Source: Candidatus Sulfotelmatobacter kueseliae (lineage in GTDB: Bacteria > Acidobacteriota > Terriglobia > Terriglobales > Acidobacteriaceae). Taken from it: a stretch of 64,000 nucleotides of DNA. Position 1 is the first letter of the stretch, and each line of letters opens with the position of its first letter. Made by a program: the position numbers and the translations under genes. The stretch spans positions 40,418 to 104,417 of the forward strand of contig OMOD01000142.1 of the NCBI GenBank assembly GCA_900290255.1, given 5' to 3'. Positions 1 to 9,008 of the stretch are shown in pieces. The notes under the pieces are model-generated. The model worked only from the letters and a program-made list of their open reading frames with translations. It did not search any database and was not told where the DNA came from.

Positions 1-197
1 TGGGCCGGAGGCGTGGCGGGCGTGGGGGAAGTCTGCCCTGCCGCCGAATCGGCAGCCGGCTTGCCTTCGTTCTGTGCAGGGGCAGTCTGGGACCGGGCCG
101 GCATACCGGCGAGGATCGCGGCCCAGATCACAAGTGTGGAAAGAAACAGAACCCTCGCGGCCTTATTCTTGAGGCGCGTAATATCCCGTCCTGGCAT
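1..197 (-). CDS. Partial secreted protein, C-terminus beyond left edge
   Basis: This minus-strand reading frame starts at an ATG inside the last codons of the upstream VWA gene (35-base overlap) and runs off the left edge. The visible 65 residues have a basic start (RLKNKAAR), a hydrophobic stretch (VLFLSTLVIWAAILAG) and a plausible cleavage site after MPARSQ. An Ala/Pro/Thr/Gln-rich low-complexity segment follows. This is the pattern of a signal peptide plus linker, so the protein is probably exported. The start overlap suggests translational coupling with the VWA gene. The function cannot be read from this fragment. Confidence 0.55.
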   Translation of the reverse strand, partial: MPGRDITRLKNKAARVLFLSTLVIWAAILAGMPARSQTAPAQNEGKPAADSAAGQTSPTPATPPA

Positions 198-1173
198 ACA
201 CCCGTAGAGGCGGTAGTCCTTTCGGCGGCAACAGCTTCACCTTTATCTTACGCCATTTGCCGTCGCGCACGACTTTGCTGGGACGGTAGCCCAGGACATA
301 TTGATTGCGCAGTTCCACTCCGATCTTGGTCGCTACGTCGCCCAAGTCGTTGGGATTGTCAATGGTAAAGGCGCGCCCGCCCGTCAGTTCCGTGATGTCA
401 CTCAGCAGTTCCGGTCCCAGCCGCTCCTCAATGGCGGAGGCATAGCGATCGTAGATGCCAATGGCGTAAATCATCACGTCGGCTTCCTTGACCACCGATT
501 TGATCTCGTTCTCGGTATAACGGCTGTGATTGTCGCCCCCGTCGGAGATGATGAGCAGCGCCTTCTTCGGGTACTTGGCCTGCCGCATTTTGTTCACGCC
601 CATGTAAATGGCATCCAGCAGCGCGGTGCGATGCCGCGGCACCGCAAAGACCAGCTTGTTCTGGATTTCATCCACCGAACTGGTGAAGTCGCTCACCTCC
701 TCCGGTTCGTCCGAGAAGGTGATCATGAAAAATTCGTCCTGCGGATTCGCGGTCTTGAAGAACTCCATCACCGCTTCTTTCGCCCGGTCCATCTTGCTGG
801 TCATGCTTCCGCTGGAATCGAAGATCACTCCCAGAGAGACGGGAGCATCTTCGCTCGAGAACGTCCGGATGTCCTGAGCCGTGCTGCCTTCGAAGAGCTG
901 GAAATTCTCCTTCTCCAGTCCGGTCACCAGGCGATTCATGGGGTCGGTAATGGTGACCGGAACCAGCACCAGGTCCACTTCCACCTTCAGCGGACGCACG
1001 TGCGCACTCAGCCCCGAATTGGAAGAAACCAGATCCTGCTTGGGAGCGTCTTTCGGTTTCTCCATTTCTCGCGGCACAACGTGCACGTCATTCACATCGG
1101 TTTGTGCAAGCGCTGAAACCCCAAGGCAGACGATGGCACAGAGAGGCAGGACAATCCCTTTCCGCAGCCGCAT
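163..1173 (-). CDS. Secreted VWA-domain protein (acidobacterial VWFA family)
   Basis: A 336-residue exported protein with a von Willebrand factor A domain, probably involved in protein-protein or adhesion contacts in the periplasm or outside. I chose the ATG at 1173 because it opens directly on a signal peptide (MRLRKG, hydrophobic core, SALAQ); an upstream in-frame ATG at 1302 would add 43 uncharged-poor residues before it. The metal-ion-dependent adhesion site DxSxS is intact (DSSGSM, residues 119-124). A second loop, ISDGGD, is also visible. A conserved segment before the VWA domain (LVLVPVTITD) fits the TIGR03436-type acidobacterial family from memory. A second exported gene overlaps its 3' end. 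Confidence 0.85.
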   Translation of the reverse strand: MRLRKGIVLPLCAIVCLGVSALAQTDVNDVHVVPREMEKPKDAPKQDLVSSNSGLSAHVRPLKVEVDLVLVPVTITDPMNRLVTGLEKENFQLFEGSTAQDIRTFSSEDAPVSLGVIFDSSGSMTSKMDRAKEAVMEFFKTANPQDEFFMITFSDEPEEVSDFTSSVDEIQNKLVFAVPRHRTALLDAIYMGVNKMRQAKYPKKALLIISDGGDNHSRYTENEIKSVVKEADVMIYAIGIYDRYASAIEERLGPELLSDITELTGGRAFTIDNPNDLGDVATKIGVELRNQYVLGYRPSKVVRDGKWRKIKVKLLPPKGLPPLRVYARTGYYAPQE

Positions 1174-1488
1174 GGAATTCCCCAATGAATGATTTTTGCG
1201 CAACCCTGGTTTAGCCGGATTCCAGGCAGAATCGGCACGGACGCTTCGAACTAAGGCCTCAGGGCGGGATGACCGGCGCCCATCACTAATTAGGCGGGCC
1301 ATAGGTACCTCATTGTCGCGGATGTTACCACAGCTCTTGCCGCGCGGCGCAGGCTTTTTGTCAAAAAACGGTTAACAAAGTTCCAAATTGCACAAGCGCT
1401 TTTCCACAGCCGGAACGCCTGTCGGCGGGCTGGCTCCGAGGTTCTCGGCTGCGGTCCAGGGCTATCTTGTTACAATCAAACGTTTCCT
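1174..1488. other. Intergenic, divergent promoter region
   Basis: This gene-free stretch separates the minus-strand VWA gene from the plus-strand DUF1015 gene, so it should hold both promoters. A TACAAT hexamer at 1471-1476 could be the -10 of the DUF1015 gene, leaving almost no leader before the ATG at 1489. No clear -35 box, repeat or conserved RNA was seen. Confidence 0.4.
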
Positions 1489-2790
1489 ATGGCCGACCTT
1501 CATCCTTTTCGCGCCCTGCGCTACGATTTGCGGCGGGTGACCGCAACCCAAGTCGTGACCCAGCCCTACGACAAAATCACTCCCGCCATGCAGGACGCCT
1601 ACTACGCGGCCAGCCCGTATAACCTCGTCCGCATCATCCTCGGTCGCCACCAGCCTTCCGACGATGCCGCGCACAATGTATATACCAGGGCCGCAGCCTG
1701 TTCCCGCGATTGGCGTGCTCGGGGAATCCTGCTCCCGGATTCCCTGCCTTCATTTTACGTCTATTCCCAGGCCTTCATTGCCCCTTCGGGCAACCGTTTT
1801 GAGCGCCGCGGATTCATCGGCCTGGGCCGGGTCGAGGACTATTCCGCCAAGGTCGTCTTCCGCCACGAGCAGACGCTGGCCAAGCCTAAGGCGGACCGCC
1901 TCGACCTGCTCCGCGCCACCCGCGTTCATTACGAACAGCTTTTTCTGCTCTACGAGGATTCCGGCCAAATCGATTCCCTGCTCGCGCCCTCAACCCAGAC
2001 CGCGCCCACGATCGACGTTGCCGACGAATACGGTGTCGCCCATCGCGTCTGGCAGATCTCCGATCCCGGCGTGATCGCGAGTGTCCAGGAAAAGATGCGC
2101 GACAAGAAGCTGGTCATCGCCGACGGCCATCATCGCTACGAAACCGGGCTCAGTTTCCGCGACGAATGCCGCGCCGCGTCCACTCGCCCTGACCCGCAGG
2201 CTCCCCACGAATACGTCATGATGACCTTCGTCAACATGAACGATCCTGGGCTTCTCATCCTGCCCACCCATCGCGTGGTCCATTCGCTTGCTTCATTTTC
2301 AGTGGACGACTTTGTCAACTCGAGCCGCGCTCTTCTTGCCGTGGAAGAGATCGACCCTGCGCTCGAAGGCACCGGTGCCACCGCACTCCTCCGTGAGCGG
2401 GGACGCGCCGGAACCGCTCTCGTGGCCGTGACCGCCAGCCGCGCTTTCCTTTTGCATTCGCCAAAGGCCGCCACAGCCCAATTCCTGTCCGGGCTCTCGG
2501 CTCGCCAGCAGTCGCTCGACGTCGTGCAGTTGCATAAATGCCTGCTGGAAGGAGTACTGAAGCTCTCGGAAGAATCCATCCGCAACCAGCAGAACATTTC
2601 TTACCTGCGCGAAGCTTCTGAGGCGCTGGCGCAGGTTCGCAACGGAAAGGCAAACATTGCCTTCTTGATGAATCCCTGCCGCGTACAGCAGGTGCGCGAC
2701 GTGGCATTTGCCGGTGAAGTCATGCCGCAAAAAACCACCGATTTCTATCCCAAGCTTCTGAGCGGACTGGCCGCCTATGCCCTGGACTAA
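1489..2790 (+). CDS. DUF1015 family protein
   Basis: A 433-residue cytosolic protein of the DUF1015 family, recognised from the N-terminal pattern PFRALRYD and QPYDKIT and from the central motif IADGHHRYET. The length matches the family. The biochemical role is not established, so none is assigned. It has no signal peptide or membrane segment. The stop codon overlaps the start of the following amidase gene by 14 bases, so the two are probably co-transcribed and translationally coupled. A possible TACAAT -10 element 12 bases upstream would give a nearly leaderless message. Confidence 0.8.
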   Translation: MADLHPFRALRYDLRRVTATQVVTQPYDKITPAMQDAYYAASPYNLVRIILGRHQPSDDAAHNVYTRAAACSRDWRARGILLPDSLPSFYVYSQAFIAPSGNRFERRGFIGLGRVEDYSAKVVFRHEQTLAKPKADRLDLLRATRVHYEQLFLLYEDSGQIDSLLAPSTQTAPTIDVADEYGVAHRVWQISDPGVIASVQEKMRDKKLVIADGHHRYETGLSFRDECRAASTRPDPQAPHEYVMMTFVNMNDPGLLILPTHRVVHSLASFSVDDFVNSSRALLAVEEIDPALEGTGATALLRERGRAGTALVAVTASRAFLLHSPKAATAQFLSGLSARQQSLDVVQLHKCLLEGVLKLSEESIRNQQNISYLREASEALAQVRNGKANIAFLMNPCRVQQVRDVAFAGEVMPQKTTDFYPKLLSGLAAYALD

Positions 2791-4240
2791 CCGCTCTCGT
2801 AACGCGCCGTTATCCGTCGCCGCTGGCATTCTGTTGGCAGCGATCCTTTCTGGCGCAGTCCCCGAAAAACATCTCTCCGTCTATTCGGTCGTGGCCAATT
2901 ACTCGCTGACCCTGGTTCAGCGCAATGGCCACGACTACGTTGGCTTGCTCGAAGTGCTCGAACCTCTGGGCAAGGTCAGCGCCCGGACCGACGGCGCGCA
3001 CTGGCGGCTCCGTTACAACAATGTCGAGGGCGACTTCCAGGAAGGCAAGACTCGCGCCCACATTCAGGGCAGCGACTATGAACTTGGAGGAAGATTCCTG
3101 GTCGAGAACAGTCGCGGGCTCGTTCCCCTCTCTTCGCTCAGTTTCCTGCTTCCGCGCTTTCTGGGTGGACCGATCAACCTGCACGAGGAGTCCGGCCGCC
3201 TGTTCATCGGCAACGTGGGCACTCACTTCACCGCATCGCTCTCCGCCGAGAAGCTGATCTTCAATTTCACTGCGCCGGTGAATCCCACGATCGCCACTGC
3301 CCCGGGAACCCTGAGCATGACTTTCTCCCGTGAGCCCCTGGTCGCGTCCGCTTCATCCACGCTGACTTTCGGCAGCAAGACCATCCCTTCAGCGAGCTAC
3401 CGCGAGAGTAACGGTGCGGCCGTGGTCACGGTGAGTTCCACCATTCCCGTGATGGCCAGCTTCAGCAACGGTGGGCGCACGATCACGATCTCTCCCGCCC
3501 CCGCCGCCGCTGCGCAAAATGCGTCTGCTCCCGCTCCCGGGTCCGCCTCGCCTGCTCCGGCCGCGCCTGGTCCGCCGCCTGCGTCCGGAACGCCGCCAGC
3601 CCCGCCGCAGCCGGCTATGGCAGTCACCAATCCACCGCCCCAGGGCCCGCGCCGTTACTTTGCCATCGTCGATGCCAGTCACGGCGGCGACGATCACGGC
3701 GAGACTCTCAGTCCCACGCAGCTCGAAAAGGATGTCACTGTCGCTCTCGCCCGCAGCCTGCGTCAGGAACTGGAAAGCCGCGGCATCACGACGCTGGTTC
3801 TGCGCGACTCCGATGCCAACCTCTCTCTCGACCAGCGCGCCACTTTCGCCAACGCCGATCACGCCACCATCTATGTTGCCCTGCACGCTGCCTCCAGCGG
3901 TCACGGCGTGCGCGTCTACACTGCCCTGCTTCCCTATGGCGAGGACGATCTCGGTGCCTTCCGTTCCTGGACGACCGCCCAGCGTGCCTGGCTGCCGCGC
4001 AGCCAGACGGCGGCCTTGGCGGTTGCAGCCGAAATGCAGAAGCGGCAGATTCCCGTCCGCACCCTGACCGCTCCGCTACGGCCGCTGAACAATGTGACCG
4101 CAGCCGCCATCGCCGTCGAAATCGCTCCCCAGGGATCGGATCTCTCGCAGCTCACTGCTCCGGACTATCAGCAATTGATCACCAGCGCGGTCGCTACCGC
4201 CATTGCCGCTACACGCGACCAGCTAGGAGTTGCACCGTGA
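2777..4240 (+). CDS. N-acetylmuramoyl-L-alanine amidase (Amidase_3)
   Basis: A 487-residue exported zinc amidase expected to cleave the MurNAc-L-Ala bond of peptidoglycan. A hydrophobic N-terminus (about residues 10-30) suggests export. Residues of about 40-160 resemble the copper-amine-oxidase-like N-terminal domain often attached to cell-wall enzymes. A Pro/Ala linker (about 240-290) leads to the catalytic domain. The zinc and catalytic residues of Amidase_3 appear present: SHGG, LEKD, ALHAAS and a C-terminal VEIAP glutamate. The usual DPGHGG is DASHGG here. It overlaps the DUF1015 stop and is followed 24 bases later by a GerMN-domain gene, a common pairing in cell-wall loci. Confidence 0.85.
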   Translation: MPWTNRSRNAPLSVAAGILLAAILSGAVPEKHLSVYSVVANYSLTLVQRNGHDYVGLLEVLEPLGKVSARTDGAHWRLRYNNVEGDFQEGKTRAHIQGSDYELGGRFLVENSRGLVPLSSLSFLLPRFLGGPINLHEESGRLFIGNVGTHFTASLSAEKLIFNFTAPVNPTIATAPGTLSMTFSREPLVASASSTLTFGSKTIPSASYRESNGAAVVTVSSTIPVMASFSNGGRTITISPAPAAAAQNASAPAPGSASPAPAAPGPPPASGTPPAPPQPAMAVTNPPPQGPRRYFAIVDASHGGDDHGETLSPTQLEKDVTVALARSLRQELESRGITTLVLRDSDANLSLDQRATFANADHATIYVALHAASSGHGVRVYTALLPYGEDDLGAFRSWTTAQRAWLPRSQTAALAVAAEMQKRQIPVRTLTAPLRPLNNVTAAAIAVEIAPQGSDLSQLTAPDYQQLITSAVATAIAATRDQLGVAP

Positions 4241-4264
4241 GGTATAGAAGATGAGGTGCCAGGA

Positions 4265-4864
4265 ATGATCCCGCGCCATCTCGTCATCGGCTTGACCGTG
4301 CTGCTGGTGGTAGCGCTGGGCATGAGCCTTTACGCCTGGCACGTGCGAAAGACGGTCGTGACTTCAAACGTGGCCTCGACCGATACTCGCCCCCTGGCGC
4401 CTCCCGTGGCCGGTCCAACCGAACAGGTCTTCCTCTTCGTCGCGCATGATGAGGACAGCAGTCTGCGCCCGGAGTCCACCCACATACCCATGCCTTCCGG
4501 GCGACAGCAGCGCGCCGAAGAACTGCTGCGCGCCCTGCTTTCGATCTACCTCGACAAATCCTCGCCTCACGTTCTCGGCCCGGGCTCCGACGTCCGCAGC
4601 GTTTTTCTGGTGGATCCCGGCGTCGCCGTCATTGATCTGAATGCTGCCTTTGCCGACACCCACCGCTCCGGCATCCTGGTCGAGGAGTTAACTGTCGCGT
4701 CATTAATCCACACTGTCTCCGCCAACACCCCCGGCGTTTTGAAAGTGCGAATTCTGGTGGACGGCCAAGAACGCGAAACGCTGGCCGGCCACGCTGATCT
4801 GACCGGCTACTACGACGTCTCCGCCGTCAACCAGCTCGCCACCCAGCTGCAATCAGCGCAATAA
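4265..4864 (+). CDS. GerMN domain-containing membrane-anchored protein
   Basis: About 199 residues: a single N-terminal hydrophobic segment (LVIGLTVLLVVALGMSLYAW), then a GerMN (sporulation/germination-type) domain around residues 55-180, recognised by the pattern RAEELLRALL, VFLVDPGVAVIDLNAAF and VRILVDGQERETL. The ATG at 4265 was preferred over a GTG at 4256 because GAGG sits 8 bases before it. GerMN domains occur next to amidases in many non-sporulating bacteria, where a role in envelope or peptidoglycan biology is assumed but not proven. It follows the amidase gene directly and probably shares its transcript. Confidence 0.8.
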   Translation: MIPRHLVIGLTVLLVVALGMSLYAWHVRKTVVTSNVASTDTRPLAPPVAGPTEQVFLFVAHDEDSSLRPESTHIPMPSGRQQRAEELLRALLSIYLDKSSPHVLGPGSDVRSVFLVDPGVAVIDLNAAFADTHRSGILVEELTVASLIHTVSANTPGVLKVRILVDGQERETLAGHADLTGYYDVSAVNQLATQLQSAQ

Positions 4865-5069
4865 ACCCCGGACCTCGGACGTCGGACCTCAGCAAGACAC
4901 ATTCAAGAAATTCTGAAGTCTGAAGCGGGCCGCGTGGTGCAAGCCTGCCCTGAGCAAGCACCGCCTCGAAAGGCGCTTCTTGCGACGAAATAATCGCGCG
5001 TTCGGCTCGCTTCCTTATCAACTGCGCCCCCGCAGTCCGCCACCACCTGCCAATCATTTACAATCCCGC

Positions 5070-5810
5070 ATGATGTTCTACCGCTCCGACAATCGCTCGC
5101 CCGCCCAGCTTCGCGCCGTCACCATCACCCCCGACTTCATCACCACGGCGGAAGGCTCGGTACTCATCGAGGTCGGCCACACCCGCGTCATCTGCACTGC
5201 TTCGATCGAAGAAACTGTCCCGCAGTTCCTGCGCAACTCGGGCAAAGGCTGGATTTCGAGCGAGTACGCCATGATTCCCCGCTCCACGCTGACCCGCACG
5301 CCGCGCGAACTCGCGAAGGGACGGCCCAGCGGGCGCACCCACGAAATCCAGCGCCTGATCGGCCGCAGCCTGCGCGCCGTAACCGATCTCGCCCGCCTCG
5401 GTGAGCGCACCATCTGGATTGACTGCGACGTCATCCAGGCCGACGGCGGCACGCGCACCGCCTCGATCACCGGCGCCTTCGTCGCGCTCAGCCTCGCCCT
5501 CGAAAAGTTGGTGGAAGCCGGAACCCTTGCCGCCGTCCCGCTCAAGGATTTTGTCGCCGCGGTGAGCGTGGGCATTGTGGACGGAGAAATTCTGCTCGAC
5601 CTCTGCTACGAAGAAGACTCGCGCGCCGACGTGGACATGAATTTCGTCATGACCGCCGGCCACAAGCTGGTCGAAGTCCAGGCGACTGCCGAACGCCAGG
5701 TGTTCGACGAGGCGCAACTCGAGAAAATGTTGACCCTGGCAAAGCAGGGCATCGAACAGCTGATTGCCAAGCAGCGAGCGGTGCTAAGCAAGCTGACGCT
5801 CGGACGATAG
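5070..5810 (+). CDS. rph: Ribonuclease PH
   Basis: A 246-residue phosphorolytic 3'-5' exoribonuclease that trims tRNA 3' ends and acts in the cytosol as a hexamer. Diagnostic stretches are RSDNR at the N-terminus, [49 protein letters not shown] and the metal-site region LDLCYEEDS with DMNFVMT. The start at 5070 (or the adjacent ATG at 5073) gives the standard family length. A longer frame from 4980 would add an unconserved Pro/Arg-rich tail. A TACAAT hexamer lies just before the start. It is downstream of the cell-wall run but separated by about 200 bases. Confidence 0.95.
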   Translation: MMFYRSDNRSPAQLRAVTITPDFITTAEGSVLIEVGHTRVICTASIEETVPQFLRNSGKGWISSEYAMIPRSTLTRTPRELAKGRPSGRTHEIQRLIGRSLRAVTDLARLGERTIWIDCDVIQADGGTRTASITGAFVALSLALEKLVEAGTLAAVPLKDFVAAVSVGIVDGEILLDLCYEEDSRADVDMNFVMTAGHKLVEVQATAERQVFDEAQLEKMLTLAKQGIEQLIAKQRAVLSKLTLGR

Positions 5811-5823
5811 GAAGACCATGTGT

Positions 5824-5845
5824 GGACAGCCGCCCTCGGCTGTCC
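5824..5845. repeat. Perfect 9-bp hairpin next to rph stop
   Basis: GGACAGCCG and CGGCTGTCC form a 9-bp perfect stem around a CCCT loop, 14 bases after the rph stop. No T-run follows, so it is more like a REP-type palindrome than an intrinsic terminator. It may still protect the rph message 3' end. Confidence 0.55.
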
Positions 5846-5862
5846 GGCCGGGAGCCGGGTGC

Positions 5863-5893
5863 CCCACTTCTCGCCGTCTTTGCGAGAAGTGGG
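5863..5893. repeat. Palindromic element family P1, copy 1
   Basis: CCCACTTCTCGC and GCGAGAAGTGGG form a 12-bp perfect stem around the loop CGTCTTT. The same palindrome with one loop change (CGCCTTT) occurs at 8044-8074, so it is a dispersed REP-like element and not a unique terminator. Confidence 0.8.
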
Positions 5894-6226
5894 AATCAAA
5901 TCGACCGAGGTGGGGCCGGCCTCACTGTTCCATTTCGGTTTCTTCCCGAATCGGCATCTCGCCCCCGGCTTTGGCAATTAAACCTCGCTGAGAAACCTTT
6001 ACTCCCTTTCCCCTTCACGCTACCGTCAATGAAGATGGGCATTGCGAGTCCAGGCATCCAGAACTGAGCTGGACCACGCGCCGCTCCTACACCACGGCCT
6101 GGCTCTCGGCAACGCCCGCATCCGCAAGAACACGAGTTCCGCCTGCCGAATGCCGGCAGGCTAAGGCAGAGAAGCAACTCCGGCACAGAGGCTGGCCTCT
6201 GGCCTGTGTCCACGGGAGTCATGTGC

Positions 6227-6577
6227 ATGATCGAGCGCCGCAACGAACCTCGCACCAAGCTCGACCTCGCGCTGCGGGTGTGGGGTATTGACGGGAAAGG
6301 CGAGCAGTTTCTCCAAGAGGCCCGCGCCCGCGACATCAGCCTAAGTGGCGCTCTGCTATCCGGCCTCGATCTCAACCTCCACTCCGGCGACGTGATCGGA
6401 ATTCTGTACGCGGGCAAGAGCGCCCGCTACCGTGTCGTCTGGGTTCGTTACGATGGAGCCGGCGAGAAGATGCAGGTGGCCGTGCACCGCGTCGAAGCCG
6501 ATGCCTGCCCCTGGCTGGATCTGCTGGTAGAAGCGTCCGAGGCCGAGGCCGCGCCGGTTGCCACACAAGCCCCGTAA
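6227..6577 (+). CDS. PilZ domain protein
   Basis: A 116-residue single-domain PilZ protein expected to bind cyclic di-GMP. The family signature is present: an N-terminal RRNEPR arginine motif followed by DISLSG, equivalent to the (D/N)xSxxG motif. The ATG at 6227 is preferred because GGGAG lies 9 bases upstream; GTG 6206 and ATG 6221 are alternatives. It has no membrane segment. No partner lies directly beside it, but the window also encodes a degenerate GGDEF protein and MotA/MotB at 28640-31261, so cyclic di-GMP control of motility or envelope functions is plausible here. Confidence 0.8.
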   Translation: MIERRNEPRTKLDLALRVWGIDGKGEQFLQEARARDISLSGALLSGLDLNLHSGDVIGILYAGKSARYRVVWVRYDGAGEKMQVAVHRVEADACPWLDLLVEASEAEAAPVATQAP

Positions 6578-6638
6578 CCGTAACCGCCCTTCAGGTTCGA
6601 CCACTGCGACCTCTGTGTCCTCTGCGGTTAGGACCTTC

Positions 6639-8003
6639 CTACGCGATCCACACTGTCTTGGCGTTCACGAACTCGCGGATGCCTAGCACGCTGAGTTCGC
6701 GCCCGTGGCCCGAGGCTTTCACTCCGCCAAACGGAATGCGCGGGTCGGAAGCGACCATCTTGTTGATGAACACCATCCCGGCTTCCAGTTCGTTGATGAA
6801 GCGCTCGCGTTCTTTCTCGTCGTTGGTCCAGGCGCTCGCGCCCAGGCCGAAGCGGACGTCATTGGCCAGCCGGATCGCCTCATCCAGGTCCTTCACGCGA
6901 AATACCGAGGCCACGGGGCCAAACAACTCCTCGCCGTAAGCCGGCGAATTCTTCGGGATGTTGGTCAGCACCGTCGGCGCGTAGTAATTTCCCGGGCGCT
7001 TCAGCGGATGCCCTCCCGTCAATACCTTCGCGCCCGCCTTCACGGTTTTCTGCACGTCGGCGTCGAGGTCTTTCACCCCGTCCGGCGTGGCCAGCGGACC
7101 AAGCTCAGTCTTCTCGTCAAACGGATCGCCGATCTGCAGGCTCGCCATCTTGGCCACAAACTTGCGTTCAAACTCGCCCGCGATCGGTTCGGCCACGATG
7201 AATCGCTTGGCCGCAATACACGATTGCCCATTGTTCTGCACCCGGGCCTGCACGGCCGTGGCTACCGCCGCGTCCAAGTCAGCTGAGGGCATCACGATGA
7301 ACGGATCGCTGCCGCCCAACTCGAGCACAACTTTCTTGATGCGCTTGGCCGCGCCCACGCCCACCTGAATCCCGGCCTGCTCGCTTCCGGTGAGCGTTGC
7401 CGCCACCACCCGCGGATCGTTCAACAAAGCGTCCACTTGTCCCGAACCGATCAGCAGGGTCTGAAACGCGCCTTCAGGAAATCCAGCCTCCAGGAAAATG
7501 CTCTCAATCGCCAGCGCGCACTGCGGCACATTCGAGGCGTGCTTCAGCAGTCCGACGTTGCCTGCCATCAGCGCCGGCGCCGCAAACCGGATCACCTGCC
7601 AGAAGGGAAAGTTCCACGGCATCACCGCCAGAATCGGGCCGATGGGAAGATAGCGGATAAAGCTCTTCTTCGCGCCCGTCTCGACCACTTCGTCAGCCAG
7701 AAAGCGCTCGGTATTCTCAGCGTAGTAGCGGCAAGCCGTGGTGCACTTCAGCGCCTCAGCCACGGCGGACTTGTATGTCTTGCCCATCTCGAGCGTCATC
7801 AGGTGCCCGAACTTGTCCTTGTCGCGTTCCAGAATCTGTGCCGCCTTGAGCATCCGCTTCGCGCGCACGGCATACGGAGTCTTGCGCTCGGCCCGGAAGA
7901 CACTCACCGCCAGTTGCAGCTTTTTCTCGATCTCGGCTTCCGTCAACGGCTGAAATGTTTTGACGACTTCACCGGTAGCGGGATTGATGGTTGCAATAGC
8001 CAT
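6639..8003 (-). CDS. gabD: NAD(P)-dependent succinate-semialdehyde dehydrogenase
   Basis: A 454-residue aldehyde dehydrogenase that oxidises succinate semialdehyde to succinate, most like the short bacterial SSADH type. Seen directly: PWNFP at 129-133, the general-base glutamate in LELGGSDPF (Glu228) and the nucleophile in NGQSCIAAKRF (Cys262). The start at 8003 (MAIATINPATGE) has GAGGA about 9 bases upstream and matches the family start. The frame stays open far upstream through the nitroreductase gene, but that extension is not coding. It may feed the TCA cycle from GABA or glutamate catabolism; substrate choice within the ALDH family is inferred. Confidence 0.88.
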   Translation of the reverse strand: MAIATINPATGEVVKTFQPLTEAEIEKKLQLAVSVFRAERKTPYAVRAKRMLKAAQILERDKDKFGHLMTLEMGKTYKSAVAEALKCTTACRYYAENTERFLADEVVETGAKKSFIRYLPIGPILAVMPWNFPFWQVIRFAAPALMAGNVGLLKHASNVPQCALAIESIFLEAGFPEGAFQTLLIGSGQVDALLNDPRVVAATLTGSEQAGIQVGVGAAKRIKKVVLELGGSDPFIVMPSADLDAAVATAVQARVQNNGQSCIAAKRFIVAEPIAGEFERKFVAKMASLQIGDPFDEKTELGPLATPDGVKDLDADVQKTVKAGAKVLTGGHPLKRPGNYYAPTVLTNIPKNSPAYGEELFGPVASVFRVKDLDEAIRLANDVRFGLGASAWTNDEKERERFINELEAGMVFINKMVASDPRIPFGGVKASGHGRELSVLGIREFVNAKTVWIA

Positions 8004-8030
8004 GTTTGATGGATCCTCGCGCTCTCTAAG

Positions 8031-8074
8031 AAGTGTGGGGCGCCCCACTTCTCGCCGCCTTTGCGAGAAGTGGG
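8031..8074. repeat. Palindromic element family P1, copy 2
   Basis: This second copy of the 12-bp stem element (CCCACTTCTCGC / GCGAGAAGTGGG, 8044-8074) lies between the nitroreductase stop and the gabD start. It is preceded by an overlapping 14-base perfect palindrome, GTGGGGCGCCCCAC, at 8035-8048, so alternative cruciforms are possible. Confidence 0.8.
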
Positions 8075-8125
8075 AGACTAGCGTGGTGGCCACTATACCA
8101 CTCACGCCCGGTGCAGTGACCCCGC

Positions 8126-8752
8126 CTACTTCTTCGGATAACCGACGGTCTGCGCCAGAATGATCTTCTGGTCCGGGCGCAGCTTCATCGCCTTGGCCAG
8201 AGCACCGCGGTCGATCGAGCCCCGGACAACGGTGGCCAAACCTTCCGACGCGCAATACAAGTAAACATTCTGGGCGATGAAGCCGGTGTCCGCCGCCGTG
8301 TACAAGTCCGCGTCCGGCTCCGAGCCAGCCTTGGCGAAATCCGCCACATAGACCAGACCCACTGGCGCCGTAGCCACGAACGGCTGCGTACCGGTAGCCG
8401 CACGAACGTCCTGCGCCAGCACCGGATCGAGCCGGTTTGCCTGGGCGTTGTAAACAAACAGCCCTTCGCCCGTTGCGACATAAATATCCATCTCCTGCCG
8501 GTTCATCGCCGAAGGCGCTGTGCGCCTGCCATCCGGCCGGTTGACGCCGAACGCCGCCCACAACAGGTTCGAGAGAATTTGCGGCGGAAGCTTGTCGGCG
8601 GCGAACTCCCGCGTGGTTTTTCGGTCTTTGAGCACTTGCATCAGCGGCCGGCCACCGTCGGTCTGCGGCTGCGGCAGAGGAATCGGTTTCAAATCCTGCG
8701 CCAGCAGGCAGCTGGCAGTCATAAGGGCGACAAAAAGCATTGATTTCCGCAT
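8126..8752 (-). CDS. Exported nitroreductase-family protein (SagB/ThcOx type)
   Basis: A 208-residue FMN-dependent nitroreductase-fold protein with a clear signal peptide (MRKSMLFVALMTASCLLAQ). After it come LKDRKTTREF, LLWAAFGVNRP and APSAMNRQEMDIYV, the pattern of the SagB/ThcOx branch. The C-terminal part holds AQNVYLYCASEGLATVVRG. The substrate is unknown. The ATG at 8752 has an excellent AGGAGG 6 bases upstream. The predicted export is unusual for a flavin enzyme. The cysteine in the signal region (SCLLAQ) is not a typical lipobox. It shares strand and order with gabD downstream. Confidence 0.82.
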   Translation of the reverse strand: MRKSMLFVALMTASCLLAQDLKPIPLPQPQTDGGRPLMQVLKDRKTTREFAADKLPPQILSNLLWAAFGVNRPDGRRTAPSAMNRQEMDIYVATGEGLFVYNAQANRLDPVLAQDVRAATGTQPFVATAPVGLVYVADFAKAGSEPDADLYTAADTGFIAQNVYLYCASEGLATVVRGSIDRGALAKAMKLRPDQKIILAQTVGYPKK

Positions 8753-9008
8753 CAGGACCTCCTGCCGAAGAGCGCGTTGCGATCTTCGGTGCAGATCGAC
8801 CGTAGTTCGTTTCGCGACTCTTTTCAGTGATGCTGCTCACCTCCTGGCGATGCCCGGAATTCGACCGTTTGAGAACCACTCTCCGCACTTCCCGATAAGG
8901 AATCCCTGACGTTCAACGTCCGCGGTCCGGCGCCGCATTTCTCTCTCCCTTGGTTTACAATGAGTAGTTTCCCAGTCATTCATCTTCATTCCTATCAGGA
9001 GGATTCTC

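Larger units (their letters stand above)
5811..6226. other. Intergenic with palindromic elements
   Basis: No gene is supported here. The stretch holds two consecutive perfect hairpins (5824-5845 and 5863-5893, listed separately). The rest shows a possible short frame (5822-6067) without ribosome-binding site or family resemblance. The 3' part should contain the PilZ gene promoter, but no clear boxes were seen. Confidence 0.5.

Noticed and set aside
6639..8888. A single 749-codon reading frame through the aldehyde dehydrogenase and the nitroreductase gene
   Set aside because: Only the C-terminal 454 codons match an aldehyde dehydrogenase; the upstream part is antisense/out-of-frame reading of the nitroreductase gene with Arg/Gly-rich nonsense. 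The start at 8003 has its own ribosome-binding site.
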